64,000 nt of DNA from GCA-2731375 sp964631725 (GTDB lineage Bacteria; Pseudomonadota; Alphaproteobacteria; GCA-2731375): NCBI GenBank assembly GCA_964631725.1, contig CAZVYX010000004.1:91430-155429 (forward strand), read 5' to 3'. Numbering within the stretch: the stretch's first letter is position 1; each line of letters begins with the position of its first letter. Under the pieces are notes generated by a model, which was given only the letters and a program-made list of their open reading frames with translations, had not been told where the DNA came from and made no database searches. Of the stretch, positions 17,433 to 26,530 are shown piece by piece. The position numbers were made by a program, and so were the translations under genes.

Positions 17433-18236
17433 ATGACGAAAATCGGCGAATTCGACGACATCGAGGTAACCCTGGACGGCAATGTTGCCTTGATCGAAAT
17501 CCAGCGTCCGCCCCACAACTTTTTCGACCACGCCCTGATCAGCCAACTGGCCGATGCCTGCGAGACCTTGGGCGACACCGTGGAATGCCGCGCCATCGTG
17601 CTGGCCGCGCAGGGCAAGTCTTTTTGCGCCGGCGCCAATTTCGGCGATGGCTCGGGCGATAAGATCCTCGAAAACAAGGCGGCCCAACCGCAAAAGCCCG
17701 AGACCCATTTGTACGTCGAAGCGGTCCGTCTGTTCGCCACGCCGAAGCCCATCGTCGGCGCCATTCAGGGCGCGGCCATCGGCGGCGGTCTGGGTCTGGC
17801 CCTGGTGCCTGATTTCCGCGTGACCTGCCCCGAAGGCCGGTTCAGCGCCAATTTCACTCGTCTGGGTTTCCACCCCGGCTTTGGCCTGACCCACACCCTG
17901 CCGGCCCTGGTCGGCCAGCAGAACGCGGCCCTGATGATGTACACCGGCCGCCGCATCAAGGGCGATGAAGCGGTGGATATGGGCCTGGCCGATATCCTGG
18001 TGCCGCTGGATCAGGTACGCAGCGAGGCCATGGACCTGGCCGAGGAAATCGCCATCTCCTCCCCCCTGGGTGTGGTCGAGACCCGGGCCACCTTGCGCGC
18101 CGGTCTGGCTGACCGGGTGAAGGCGGCCACGGATCACGAGTTGGATATCCAGAACCAGCTGAAAGAGACTGCCGACTTCAAGGAAGGCATCGCGGCCACC
18201 TCCGAACGCCGTCTGCCGAACTTCCAGGGCCGGTAG
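17433..18236 (+). CDS. Crotonase-fold protein lacking both hydratase glutamates
   Basis: 267 residues with the crotonase fold. The oxyanion-hole pattern KSFCAGANFG (about 62-71) and IQGAAIGGGLGLALV (111-125) are clear. The two acids of enoyl-CoA hydratase are missing. Where rat hydratase has GGGCE this protein has GGGLG (Gly121), and where it has PEILLG this one has NFTRLG (Phe141). The isomerase acid is also not obvious, since the PEG position reads HPGFG. It may be an isomerase, hydrolase or lyase of another kind, or act on an unusual CoA ester. It lies between the MaoC and dehydrogenase genes in one operon. Confidence 0.85.
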   Translation: MTKIGEFDDIEVTLDGNVALIEIQRPPHNFFDHALISQLADACETLGDTVECRAIVLAAQGKSFCAGANFGDGSGDKILENKAAQPQKPETHLYVEAVRLFATPKPIVGAIQGAAIGGGLGLALVPDFRVTCPEGRFSANFTRLGFHPGFGLTHTLPALVGQQNAALMMYTGRRIKGDEAVDMGLADILVPLDQVRSEAMDLAEEIAISSPLGVVETRATLRAGLADRVKAATDHELDIQNQLKETADFKEGIAATSERRLPNFQGR

Positions 18237-18260
18237 AAGAGTTCAAGGAGAGGTAAGGCG

Positions 18261-19328
18261 ATGGACGAAGCCCAAACCCTGGTCGCCGATGCGGCGAGCC
18301 GGATTTTTCGCGACCTTGGCGACCCGCAGACCATCAACGCCGCCGGCGATGATAGTTGGCGGGAACCGCTCTGGTCGGCCCTCGAGGAAGCGGGCCTGAC
18401 TACCGCCTGGGTCACGGACGAGTTGGGTGGTGCGGGGGCCGGCATCGGCTCCGGCTTCGCCGTGCTGCGGGTGGCGGGGGAATATGCCGCCGCCCTGCCC
18501 CTGGCCGAAACCTTGATCGCCGGCTGGCTATTGGAGATGGGCGGCATCATGCTGCCCGGTGGCGCCATGTCGGTAGCACCGGCCAGGAGCGGCGATAAGC
18601 TGGCCCTGGCGGCCGATGGCACCTTGTCGGGGACGGCCCGCGCCGTGCCTTTCGCGGCCGAGGTCGAGCACCTGGCGGTTTTGGCCGACAGCGCCGATGG
18701 CCCCGCCGTGGCCTTGGTCAGTATCGCCGACTGCAAGTGCCAGGATGGTCAAAACATGGCCGCCGAAGCGCGCAACAATGTCGATTTCGACGGTGTCACG
18801 CCGCTGCAAACGGCGCCGTTGCGCGATGGCATCGATGCCCAGGCCCTGTCCCTGATGGGCGCGGCGGCGCGCTCCATGCAGATGGCCGGCGCGCTTCAGA
18901 GCATTCTGGAAATCGCCGTGCAATACGCCGAGGAGCGGGTCGCATTCGGCCGGCCCATCGGCAAGTTTCAGGCGGTGCAGCACAACCTGGCCCGCCTGGG
19001 CGAGGAAGCCGCCGCCGCCATCGCGATAGCCGCCTCGACCGCCTACACCGTCGAACATCTGGAAGACTGGTCAAGCGCCGGCGTTTTCCTGGAAATCGCC
19101 TCGGCCAAGATCCGGGTCGGGGAAGCCGCCGGCGAAGGTGCGGCCATCGGCCATCAGGCTTTTGGCGCCATCGGTTTCACCAAGGAGCATATCTTGCACC
19201 GCTTTGTGCAGCGCCTGTGGTCGTGGCGGGATGATTTCGACAACGAAGCCATCTGGGCCGCTGAACTTGGCCGCCGGGTCGGCGCGATGGGCAGCGAAGG
19301 TCTTTGGCATAGCCTGACCGCCGCATAA
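18261..19328 (+). CDS. Acyl-CoA dehydrogenase-like protein (short, likely heteromer subunit)
   Basis: 355 residues, somewhat shorter than the usual 380-390. The N-terminal helical domain and C-terminal domain are visible, with YAEERVAFGRPIGKFQAVQH (flavin-contact region) and AFGAIGFTKEHILHRFVQRL near the end. The middle beta domain is Ala/Gly rich and divergent. This resembles the small, FadE28-like subunits of alpha2beta2 acyl-CoA dehydrogenases. A full-length paralogue is encoded 35 bases downstream, as expected for a heteromeric pair. It would introduce a 2,3 double bond in an acyl-CoA. Which subunit supplies the catalytic base is not clear. Confidence 0.87.
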   Translation: MDEAQTLVADAASRIFRDLGDPQTINAAGDDSWREPLWSALEEAGLTTAWVTDELGGAGAGIGSGFAVLRVAGEYAAALPLAETLIAGWLLEMGGIMLPGGAMSVAPARSGDKLALAADGTLSGTARAVPFAAEVEHLAVLADSADGPAVALVSIADCKCQDGQNMAAEARNNVDFDGVTPLQTAPLRDGIDAQALSLMGAAARSMQMAGALQSILEIAVQYAEERVAFGRPIGKFQAVQHNLARLGEEAAAAIAIAASTAYTVEHLEDWSSAGVFLEIASAKIRVGEAAGEGAAIGHQAFGAIGFTKEHILHRFVQRLWSWRDDFDNEAIWAAELGRRVGAMGSEGLWHSLTAA

Positions 19329-19363
19329 CCGCGAATTAGAGAAAGACGAAGGTCTAGAACAAG

Positions 19364-20515
19364 ATGTCTGTTGCCATACAATTCGATCCCATCCGTCTGC
19401 CGCCAGAGGCCGAGGCCCTGCGCGTGGAAGTGCGTCAGTTTCTGAAGGACGAAATCGCCGCCGGTACCTTCAGTGGCCGGGGCGACCGCCGCCCCAACCC
19501 GGAGTTCAGCCGCAAGGTTGGCGAAAAGGGCTGGATCGGTATCACCTGGCCAAAGAAATACGGTGGCCAGGAGCGTAGCTTCCTGGAACGCTATGTCATC
19601 AACGAGGAATTTCTGATCGCCGGCGCCCCGACGCGGAAGCATTTCACCGCCGATCGGCAAAGCGGCCCGGTGTTGATGAAATACGCCTCCGAGGAAATCA
19701 AGCAGGATATCCTGCCCCGCATCACACGCGGCGAAGTATCATTCTGCATCGGCATGAGCGAGCCGGATTCGGGCTCCGATCTGTTTGCCGCCAAGACCAA
19801 GGCGGAGCGTACCGACGATGGCTGGCTGATCAACGGGCGCAAGCTGTGGACCTCATTGGCGCACGAGTCCGATTATATGATCGGCCTGTTCCGCACCTCT
19901 GCCCCGACCCAGGAGAACCGGCGCCACGGCCTATCGCAATTCCTCGTCGATATGAAGCTGCCGGGCATAACCACCCAGCCGGTCCTGCATCCCAACGGCA
20001 ATCACGAGTTCAACGAAGTGACTTTTGACAATGCCCTGTTGCCCCACGACTATCTGATGGGTGAGGTGGACATGGCCTGGAAACAGGCAACATCGGAATT
20101 GGCCTACGAACGCAGCGGTTCGGAGCGCTTCCTGGAAACCTGCGAGGTGCTGTTCGAACTGGTCGATCTGATCGGCGAAAACCCCGATGTGCGCGAGGCC
20201 GAGGGCCTGGGCCGTCTGGTGGCCCAGCTCCACACTTTGCGGCGCATGTCGATCTCCGTCGCCGGCATGCTGCACGCGGGCAAGGAACCGGTGCTGGAAG
20301 CATCCGTGGTGAAAGATCTTGGCACGGTCTGGGAACAGGCCTTGCCGGCGGTGGCCCGTGACCTTGCAGCCTTCATCGACCGAGACCCCGGGAACCGCGT
20401 GCGGTTCGAGGAAGTCCTGGCCCACGGCATCACCATCGCGCCCAAGCTGACCATCCAGGGCGGCACCACCGAGGTGCTGCGCGGCATCGTCGCCCGTGGC
20501 CTCGGCCTGCGGTAG
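19364..20515 (+). CDS. Acyl-CoA dehydrogenase (second subunit of a pair)
   Basis: 383 residues. Motifs include GITWPKKYGGQ, SFCIGMSEPDSGSDLFA (substrate and FAD loop), WTSLAHESDYMIGLFRT and the C-terminal TIQGGTTEVLRGIVARGLGL. The position equal to MCAD Glu376 is Gly (IQGGT instead of IYEGT), so the base must lie elsewhere or in the partner subunit. The style resembles FadE29/FadE34-like enzymes that act on bulky or branched acyl-CoAs. It is paired with the shorter dehydrogenase just upstream. Confidence 0.88.
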   Translation: MSVAIQFDPIRLPPEAEALRVEVRQFLKDEIAAGTFSGRGDRRPNPEFSRKVGEKGWIGITWPKKYGGQERSFLERYVINEEFLIAGAPTRKHFTADRQSGPVLMKYASEEIKQDILPRITRGEVSFCIGMSEPDSGSDLFAAKTKAERTDDGWLINGRKLWTSLAHESDYMIGLFRTSAPTQENRRHGLSQFLVDMKLPGITTQPVLHPNGNHEFNEVTFDNALLPHDYLMGEVDMAWKQATSELAYERSGSERFLETCEVLFELVDLIGENPDVREAEGLGRLVAQLHTLRRMSISVAGMLHAGKEPVLEASVVKDLGTVWEQALPAVARDLAAFIDRDPGNRVRFEEVLAHGITIAPKLTIQGGTTEVLRGIVARGLGLR

Positions 20516-20542
20516 ATTTCATCACGCTGGGAATTTTTGTAT

Positions 20543-22672
20543 ATGGCTGATCTGTCCGCCCTGTTGTGGCCGAACGCCGTTGCCATCGTTGGTGCCTCGG
20601 CGGAATCCACGACCCTTCGCGGCCGCATCATGGAAGTGATGCTAAGCCATGACTTCAAGGGCCCCGTCTACCCCGTCTCCCGCAGCCATGAAGAAATCCA
20701 GGGCCGGCGCTGCTATCCCTCCATCGACAAGGTCCCGGAACGGGTCGACCTGGCAATCCTGATCATACCGGCGCAGTTCGTCCCCGACACCCTGGCCGCC
20801 TGTGGCGAATCCGGCGTGCGGGCGGCACAAATCCTGACCTCCGGCTTCGCCGAAGAATCCGGCGAGGCCGGCACCGCCCTGCAGGATGAAATCCGCGCCG
20901 TTGCCAAACGCTATGACATGGCGGTGCTGGGTCCGAACTCCATCGGTTTCGCCAATACAACGAACGCCCTGTGCCCCACCTTCAGCCCGGCGGTGGACAA
21001 GATCGAACTGCCCCTGCTGCCGCCCTGGAGCCAGGACGGGCACATCACCGTGGTGGCGCAAAGCGGCGGCATCGGTTTTGCCTTCTACGATCATGGCCGG
21101 CCCAAGCAACTGCCCTTCAATTACATCATGACCACCGGCAACGAGGCCTGCCTGGAAGCGCTGGATGTGGTCGACCATTTGCTGGACGAGGGCAAGACGG
21201 ATGTCTTCATCCTGTTCATGGAGGGCGTGAAGAACGGCGCCCGGCTGGTCCCCGTGGCGGAAAAGGCTCTTAAAGCCGGCAAGCCGATTATCCTGACCAA
21301 GATCGGCAGTTCAGAAGCCGGCGTTCGCGCCGCCGCCTCGCACACCGCCTCCCTGGCCGGATCGTACCAGGCCTATCAGGCTATTTTTCAACGCTATGGC
21401 ATTATCGAAGCCGACAATATTGAAGAGATGGTCGATATCGCCGCCGGTTTTTCCCATCACGGGCGCAACCTGCCCAAGGGCAAGCGCGTGGGGATCTGCA
21501 CCGCTTCGGGCGGCGGCGGCGGCTGGATGGCCGATATGTGCGTCGCCGCCGGCCTGGAGATTCCGGAGCTGGACCCTGATACCCGCGCCACTATTGACGC
21601 CTATCTGCCGGCCTATGGCACCTCGCAAAACCCCATTGACGCCACGGCCCAGGCGGTTCGGACCTTGGGCTATGCGGGACTGGCACGGATGGCGGCGCAG
21701 TCGGATGTGCTGGACGGTATCATTTCGGTCGCCTCGTGCCGCAATCCAACGATCCTGGAGCGCGAGCGGGAAACCATGATCGAACTGACCCGGGATATCG
21801 ACAAGCCGATGCTGTTCTGCTCCTACACCCAGCCGCATCAGGTATCGGCGGAAATCCTGGGCCGGGCCGGCATTCCCCTGTACGGCAACATGGCCAATTG
21901 CGCCCGCGCCATGGCCGAAATGGCGGACTATCGCCAACTGCGCGAACGCTTCCTCTCGGCACCGGATATACCGCTCACCGACAGCGCCAGCCGCGATCAA
22001 GTCGCCGCACAACTGGCCGCCGCCGGTCCGGTATTGTGCGAGTATGAAGTCAAACCGCTATTGGCCGCTTATGGTATTCCGACCGGCGACGAGGCCCTTG
22101 CAACCAGCGCCGACGAGGCGGTCGCCCTGGCCGGTAAGATCGATGGCGCGGTTGTCTTGAAAATCCAATCGCCGGATATTTTGCACAAAACCGAAGCCGG
22201 CGGCCTGGCGCTCGGTCTCCATGGCGAAGCGGACATCCGCGCCGGCTATGTCAAGGTCATGGCAGCGGCGACCGATCAGACCGCCGGCGTCCTGGTGCAG
22301 GCCATGGCGCCCAGGGGGCATGAGATGATCGTCGGCATCAATCACGATCCCACGTTCGGGCCCATGTTGATGCTCGGTTTCGGCGGCATCTATGTCGAGG
22401 TTAATCCGGACGTGGCGCTGGCCCCCGCACCCATGGACAGGAACGCGGCGGAAGACCTATTGAACCGCTTGCGGGGCCGAAAGCTGCTGGACGGCGTGCG
22501 CGGCGAGGCGGCGGCGGATATTGACGCTTTGCTGGACATGGTTGTTAAACTGTCATGTTTCGCGGCGGATCATGGCGATGTCATTGGCGAATTGGACCTG
22601 AACCCCGTGCTGGTTCATGCCGAGGGCCAGGGCGTAAGTGTGGTCGATGCATTGGTGGTAAAGCGAACATGA
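20543..22672 (+). CDS. ADP-forming acyl-CoA synthetase (acetate-CoA ligase type, single chain)
   Basis: 709 residues from the ATG at 20543. Domains in order are a CoA-binding Rossmann domain (NAVAIVGASAESTTLRG, 1-130), succinyl-CoA-ligase-like flavodoxin domains (about 150-460) and an ATP-grasp domain (about 490-705, with VVLKIQSPDILHKTEAGG and GPMLMLGFGGIYVEV). It activates a carboxylic acid to its CoA ester or recovers ATP from one, using ADP/ATP instead of AMP. It follows the dehydrogenase pair by 27 bases and overlaps the next gene by four (ATGA). Substrate range in this family is broad; here it is probably the acid entering the pathway. Confidence 0.9.
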   Translation: MADLSALLWPNAVAIVGASAESTTLRGRIMEVMLSHDFKGPVYPVSRSHEEIQGRRCYPSIDKVPERVDLAILIIPAQFVPDTLAACGESGVRAAQILTSGFAEESGEAGTALQDEIRAVAKRYDMAVLGPNSIGFANTTNALCPTFSPAVDKIELPLLPPWSQDGHITVVAQSGGIGFAFYDHGRPKQLPFNYIMTTGNEACLEALDVVDHLLDEGKTDVFILFMEGVKNGARLVPVAEKALKAGKPIILTKIGSSEAGVRAAASHTASLAGSYQAYQAIFQRYGIIEADNIEEMVDIAAGFSHHGRNLPKGKRVGICTASGGGGGWMADMCVAAGLEIPELDPDTRATIDAYLPAYGTSQNPIDATAQAVRTLGYAGLARMAAQSDVLDGIISVASCRNPTILERERETMIELTRDIDKPMLFCSYTQPHQVSAEILGRAGIPLYGNMANCARAMAEMADYRQLRERFLSAPDIPLTDSASRDQVAAQLAAAGPVLCEYEVKPLLAAYGIPTGDEALATSADEAVALAGKIDGAVVLKIQSPDILHKTEAGGLALGLHGEADIRAGYVKVMAAATDQTAGVLVQAMAPRGHEMIVGINHDPTFGPMLMLGFGGIYVEVNPDVALAPAPMDRNAAEDLLNRLRGRKLLDGVRGEAAADIDALLDMVVKLSCFAADHGDVIGELDLNPVLVHAEGQGVSVVDALVVKRT

Positions 22673-23460
22673 GCGAACACGATATTCATCTGCACTTTGA
22701 AGAACTGGATGGCGATGGCCCCCATATCATGATGCTGCACGGCATGCTGTCATCGCGGGCCCAGTGGGAGTTGAACCTCGCCGCGATCCAGAAAGTAGCC
22801 CGCCCCGTGGTTGTCGAATTGCTTGCGCACGGCCGCTCCGCCGCGCCGGAGGCGCCCGAGCCATATGATCCTGAGTATTACGTTGCGACGTTCGAGGCGA
22901 TCCGGAAAGAGCTGGAAATCGACCGCTGGTTCATTTGCGGCCAGTCGTTCGGCGCCTCCCTGACCTTGCGCTATGCCCTGCGCCATCCGGACCGGATTAT
23001 TGCCCAGGTCTTCACCAATTCTTCCTCCGCCCTGGCCGGCGAGGAATATCTGATCGCCTACCGCGATACGGCGGAACAGCGCGCCCAATTGATGGAGCGG
23101 GGCGGCAAGGAGGGGATCAAGGAATTGCCGATCTATCCTGGCAGAGCCCGCCGTCTGCCCGAGGCCGCGCGCGATGCCCTGGTGCGGGATGCGGAGCTGT
23201 TGGAGCCGCGCGGTCTGGCCCAGTCATTTCGTTATTCGTCACCCTACCTCTCGGTCCGCGACGAAGCCGCCAATACCAAGGTGCCGACCTTGCTGGTCTG
23301 GGGCGCCGCCGAGAAGCGCTTTCAGCCGAACTATGAGTTTGCCGTCGCCAATATTCCGGATATCGAGGTGGTGGAAGTGGACGCTGGCCATGCCGTGAAC
23401 ATTGAAGCCGCCGATATTTTCAACGACGCCATCACCGAATGGATCCAACAGCATAGTTGA
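22669..23460 (+). CDS. Alpha/beta hydrolase
   Basis: 263 residues from the ATG at 22669, which overlaps the stop of the synthetase gene (ATGA), so translation is coupled. Visible elements are MMLHGMLSSRAQWE (oxyanion region), the nucleophile elbow ICGQSFGASLTLRYA with Ser, and a probable catalytic His in VDAGHAVNIEAAD. The Ser nucleophile suggests an esterase, thioesterase or C-C bond hydrolase. Its position between a CoA ligase and a LeuCD-type hydratase suggests it acts on a pathway intermediate. Confidence 0.87.
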   Translation: MSEHDIHLHFEELDGDGPHIMMLHGMLSSRAQWELNLAAIQKVARPVVVELLAHGRSAAPEAPEPYDPEYYVATFEAIRKELEIDRWFICGQSFGASLTLRYALRHPDRIIAQVFTNSSSALAGEEYLIAYRDTAEQRAQLMERGGKEGIKELPIYPGRARRLPEAARDALVRDAELLEPRGLAQSFRYSSPYLSVRDEAANTKVPTLLVWGAAEKRFQPNYEFAVANIPDIEVVEVDAGHAVNIEAADIFNDAITEWIQQHS

Positions 23461-23468
23461 GGCCCGCA

Positions 23469-24917
23469 ATGAGCCAACCGCAAAACCAGCCACGAACACT
23501 GTTCGACAAGTTGTGGGAGACCCACGTTGTCCGGTCCTTGGGTGAGGGTCTGGACCTCCTCCACGTTGACCGCCAACTGATCCACGACTTGAGCGGCGCC
23601 CGGGCCCTGGAAGAATTGGCCGAGAGGGGCCTGAGCGTACACAACCCCGAACTCTGCATTGCCACGCCCGATCACAGCATTTCCTCCCTGCCGGGACGCA
23701 CCCTGGCCTCCAGCCCGCACGGCGAACGCCTGGGCGGCGGCCTTCGGGATATGGCGGCGACGGTGGGCATCGCCCACTACGGTTTGGAGCATCCCAACCA
23801 AGGCATCGTCCATGTTATCGGACCGGAAACCGGTTTTACCCTGCCCGGCTGTCTATTGGTTTGCGGCGACAGTCATACCTCCACCCACGGTGCCATGGGC
23901 GCCCTGGCCTGGGGCATCGGTTCTTCGGAGCTTGTGCATACTCTGGCGACACAGACCATTCGCCAGCGCCGACCGCAGACCATGCGCATCAACATCGACG
24001 GCGAATTGGGCGATGGCGTCGAAGCCAAGGATGTCATCCTGCATATCATCGGCTGCCTGGGCGTTGCCGCCGGCACCGGCCATGCGGTGGAATATGCCGG
24101 CAGCACCATAAGCGCCATGGGGATGGAGGGGCGCATGACGATCTGCAACCTGTCCATCGAATTCGGTGCCCGCATGGGCATGATCGCCGCGGACGAGACC
24201 ACCTTTGCCTACCTGGAGGACAAACCCCTGACACCGAAGGGCGCTGACTGGGACCGGGCCGTGGCCCATTGGCGAACCCTGGCCACCGAAGCGGGCGCCA
24301 AGTTCGACCGGGAGGTCGATATCGATGCAACGCGGATCGCGCCGCAAATCACCTGGGGCACCTCCCCCGGCCAATCAGTGGCGGTAACCGAAACCATTCC
24401 GGCACTGGACAGTTTTGTTGAGGCGGACCAGCGCAATGGTGCCGAAGCGGCCCTGGAGTACATGGGTTTGCAGGCGGGTGCGGCCATTGCCGGCACCAAG
24501 GTCGACCGGGTTTTCATCGGTTCCTGCACCAATAGCCGCCTCACGGATCTGCGCCGCGCCGCCGCCATCGCCCAGGGGCGTCAGGTGGCGGCCAATGTCA
24601 CCGCCTGGGTCGTACCGGGATCGGTTCCGGTCAAGGTCGCGGCGGAGGCCGAAGGCCTGCATGAAGTATTTCTCGCCGCCGGTTTCGAATGGCGGGAGCC
24701 TGGCTGCGCCCAATGCGTCGCCAGCAATGGCGAGGTCGTCGCACCGGGCGAACGCTGTGTCTCGACCTCGAACCGTAATTTCGTCGGCCGCCAGGGTCCG
24801 AAGGCGCGGACCCATCTGGCGGGACCGGCGATGGCGGCGGCGGCGGCCGTCGCCGGCGAGATCACCGATGTGCGGAACCTCGCACCAATCGAGCCAGAGA
24901 CCGGGGAGGCAGGATGA
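23469..24917 (+). CDS. LeuC-like hydro-lyase large subunit (aconitase superfamily)
   Basis: 482 residues from the ATG at 23469. The [4Fe-4S] ligands are seen in FIGSCTNSR and PGCAQCVASNG, and VCGDSHTSTHGAMGALAWGI is the superfamily signature. In true leucine-pathway enzymes I expect PGCSMCLxMN. The PGCAQCVASN variant, the lack of leuA or leuB nearby and the catabolic setting suggest a paralogue acting on another 2- or 3-substituted malate, such as dimethylmaleate or citramalate. It forms a two-subunit enzyme with the product of the next gene, which overlaps by four bases. Confidence 0.85.
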   Translation: MSQPQNQPRTLFDKLWETHVVRSLGEGLDLLHVDRQLIHDLSGARALEELAERGLSVHNPELCIATPDHSISSLPGRTLASSPHGERLGGGLRDMAATVGIAHYGLEHPNQGIVHVIGPETGFTLPGCLLVCGDSHTSTHGAMGALAWGIGSSELVHTLATQTIRQRRPQTMRINIDGELGDGVEAKDVILHIIGCLGVAAGTGHAVEYAGSTISAMGMEGRMTICNLSIEFGARMGMIAADETTFAYLEDKPLTPKGADWDRAVAHWRTLATEAGAKFDREVDIDATRIAPQITWGTSPGQSVAVTETIPALDSFVEADQRNGAEAALEYMGLQAGAAIAGTKVDRVFIGSCTNSRLTDLRRAAAIAQGRQVAANVTAWVVPGSVPVKVAAEAEGLHEVFLAAGFEWREPGCAQCVASNGEVVAPGERCVSTSNRNFVGRQGPKARTHLAGPAMAAAAAVAGEITDVRNLAPIEPETGEAG

Positions 24918-25546
24918 TGGAAAAGCTGCAACAAGTTCAAGGCGTCGCCGCCCCCCTGCCCCGGACGAATATCGATACCGACATCATTACGCCCATGGAA
25001 TACCTCACCACCGCCGGCAAGAAGACCATGCACGAACATACCTTCGCGCCCCTGCGGTTCATGGCCGACGGCAGGGAGAACCCGGATTTCATCCTGAACA
25101 AGCCCGGCTACCGCGGCGCACCGATCCTCATCGCGGGGCGCAATTTCGGCTGCGGCAGCAGCCGGGAAACCGCCGTGTGGGGTATTCGGGGTCTGGGTAT
25201 CCGCTGTGTCATTGCCGAGAGCTTTGGCGATATCTTTTTCAATAACTGTTTCCAGAATTCGGTCCTGCCGATCCGTCTTCCCGCCGAGACCATCGCCGAG
25301 TTGATGGCCGAGGCCGGTGACGATCAAGGCAACACCCAGTTCCAGGTGGACGTGGCGACACGCACGCTGACAACGCCATCGGGGCGCAGCATAACGTTCG
25401 ATCTGACCCCGGACCGGCAAGCCGCGTTGCTGGAAGGATTGGACGAGATCGGTCAAACTCTCAAGGACGATGGTGAGACCACAGCCTTCCAGGACCGGGA
25501 CAGAAAAGCCCGGCCATGGATTTATGACCTGGGAAGCATGGATTGA
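24914..25546 (+). CDS. LeuD-like hydro-lyase small subunit
   Basis: 210 residues, starting at ATG 24914 inside the stop of the large-subunit gene; a second ATG follows at once. The swivel-domain marks are TNIDTDIITPMEYL near the start and AGRNFGCGSSRETAVWGIRG, then AESFGDIFFNNCFQNSVLP. It supplies the substrate-recognition subunit of the two-chain hydratase. Length and motifs are those of bacterial LeuD. As with its partner, context argues for a catabolic rather than leucine-biosynthetic role. Confidence 0.87.
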   Translation: MMEKLQQVQGVAAPLPRTNIDTDIITPMEYLTTAGKKTMHEHTFAPLRFMADGRENPDFILNKPGYRGAPILIAGRNFGCGSSRETAVWGIRGLGIRCVIAESFGDIFFNNCFQNSVLPIRLPAETIAELMAEAGDDQGNTQFQVDVATRTLTTPSGRSITFDLTPDRQAALLEGLDEIGQTLKDDGETTAFQDRDRKARPWIYDLGSMD

Positions 25547-25553
25547 ACGCATC

Positions 25554-26519
25554 ATGACCAATGTCACCGACTTGATCGCTGGGATGTCGCTGCCGGTTAT
25601 CGCGGCGCCGATGTTCACGGTCTCAAACCCGGAAATGGCGCTGGCCACCTGCGCCCAGGGCATGATGGGCACCTTCCCGGCCCATACCACACGCTCGGCC
25701 GGGATGCTGGATGAGTGGTTGCGCACCATGGCGGACAGCCTGGAACGCCTACGGGATGAAGGCAACGATCCCGTCGCACCCTATGGCGTCAATCTTGTCG
25801 TACACGGCACCAATCAGCGCCTGGCCGGCGACCTTGAACTCTGCATCAAACACAAAGTCCCGGTGATCCTGACGTCCAAGGGCGCGCCGGGCGAGGTTTT
25901 CGATGCGGTACATGACTACGGCGGGCTGGTCTTTCACGATATCGCCTCGGCCCGGCACGCGGAAAAGGCATTGGCGGCTGGCGCCGACGGCCTGATCGCG
26001 GTTTGCGGCGGCGCGGGCGGCCATTGCGGCACGATCAATCCTTTCGCCCTGGTCAACGAGGTCAGGCAGATGACCGACCGGGCGGTCATCCTGGCCGGTG
26101 CCATCACCACCGGGCGGGATATTCTGACCGCACAGGTCATGGGCGCCGATCTCGTCTATATGGGCACGCGCTTCATCAATACCGAAGAGTCAGGCGCGGC
26201 GGATGGCTATCGTCAGATGATCATCGATGCCAACGCCACGGACATATTCTTCACCGGCGCCATGGATGGCGCGCCGGCCAACCTGCTGGCGCCAAGTTTG
26301 CTGCGCGCGGGCGTAGATCTGGACGAGTTGCGGCGGCAAACGCCTGGCGCCATCGTCGCCGTGGACGAACGCAAGAAACGCTGGAAGGACGTCTGGTCCG
26401 CCGGCCACGGCGTCGGCAGCATCAACGATGTCCTCTCGGTGCGTGACCTGTGTGACCGCTTGAAGGCGGAATACAGCCTTGCGAGGGACGGCTTGCAACG
26501 CTTCCACGCCGCCGAATAA
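25554..26519 (+). CDS. Nitronate monooxygenase-family flavoprotein
   Basis: 321 residues from the ATG at 25554, seven bases after the LeuD-like stop; an upstream in-frame start would overlap that gene. The FMN TIM barrel shows SLPVIAAPMFTVSNPE at the start, AVCGGAGGHCGTINPFALV in the middle and GADLVYMGTRFINTEESGA (phosphate-binding region). Family members oxidise nitronates, but several act as FMN enoyl reductases or dehydrogenases in catabolic operons. Coupling to the LeuCD-like genes points to a pathway step, not detoxification. Confidence 0.87.
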   Translation: MTNVTDLIAGMSLPVIAAPMFTVSNPEMALATCAQGMMGTFPAHTTRSAGMLDEWLRTMADSLERLRDEGNDPVAPYGVNLVVHGTNQRLAGDLELCIKHKVPVILTSKGAPGEVFDAVHDYGGLVFHDIASARHAEKALAAGADGLIAVCGGAGGHCGTINPFALVNEVRQMTDRAVILAGAITTGRDILTAQVMGADLVYMGTRFINTEESGAADGYRQMIIDANATDIFFTGAMDGAPANLLAPSLLRAGVDLDELRRQTPGAIVAVDERKKRWKDVWSAGHGVGSINDVLSVRDLCDRLKAEYSLARDGLQRFHAAE

Positions 26520-26530
26520 GGCCCAATCCG

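Noticed and set aside
16493..17764. A 423-codon open frame on the minus strand opposite the MaoC gene, and similar long antisense frames (11332-12489, 14403-15350, 50079-51350)
   Set aside because: High-GC DNA keeps antisense frames open. These translations are low in hydrophobic pattern and show no family motif, while the opposite strand carries clear domain signatures.
23469..25546. Leucine biosynthesis leuCD operon
   Set aside because: No leuA or leuB is near, the Fe-S motif differs from the leucine-pathway type, and the genes lie inside a catabolic run.
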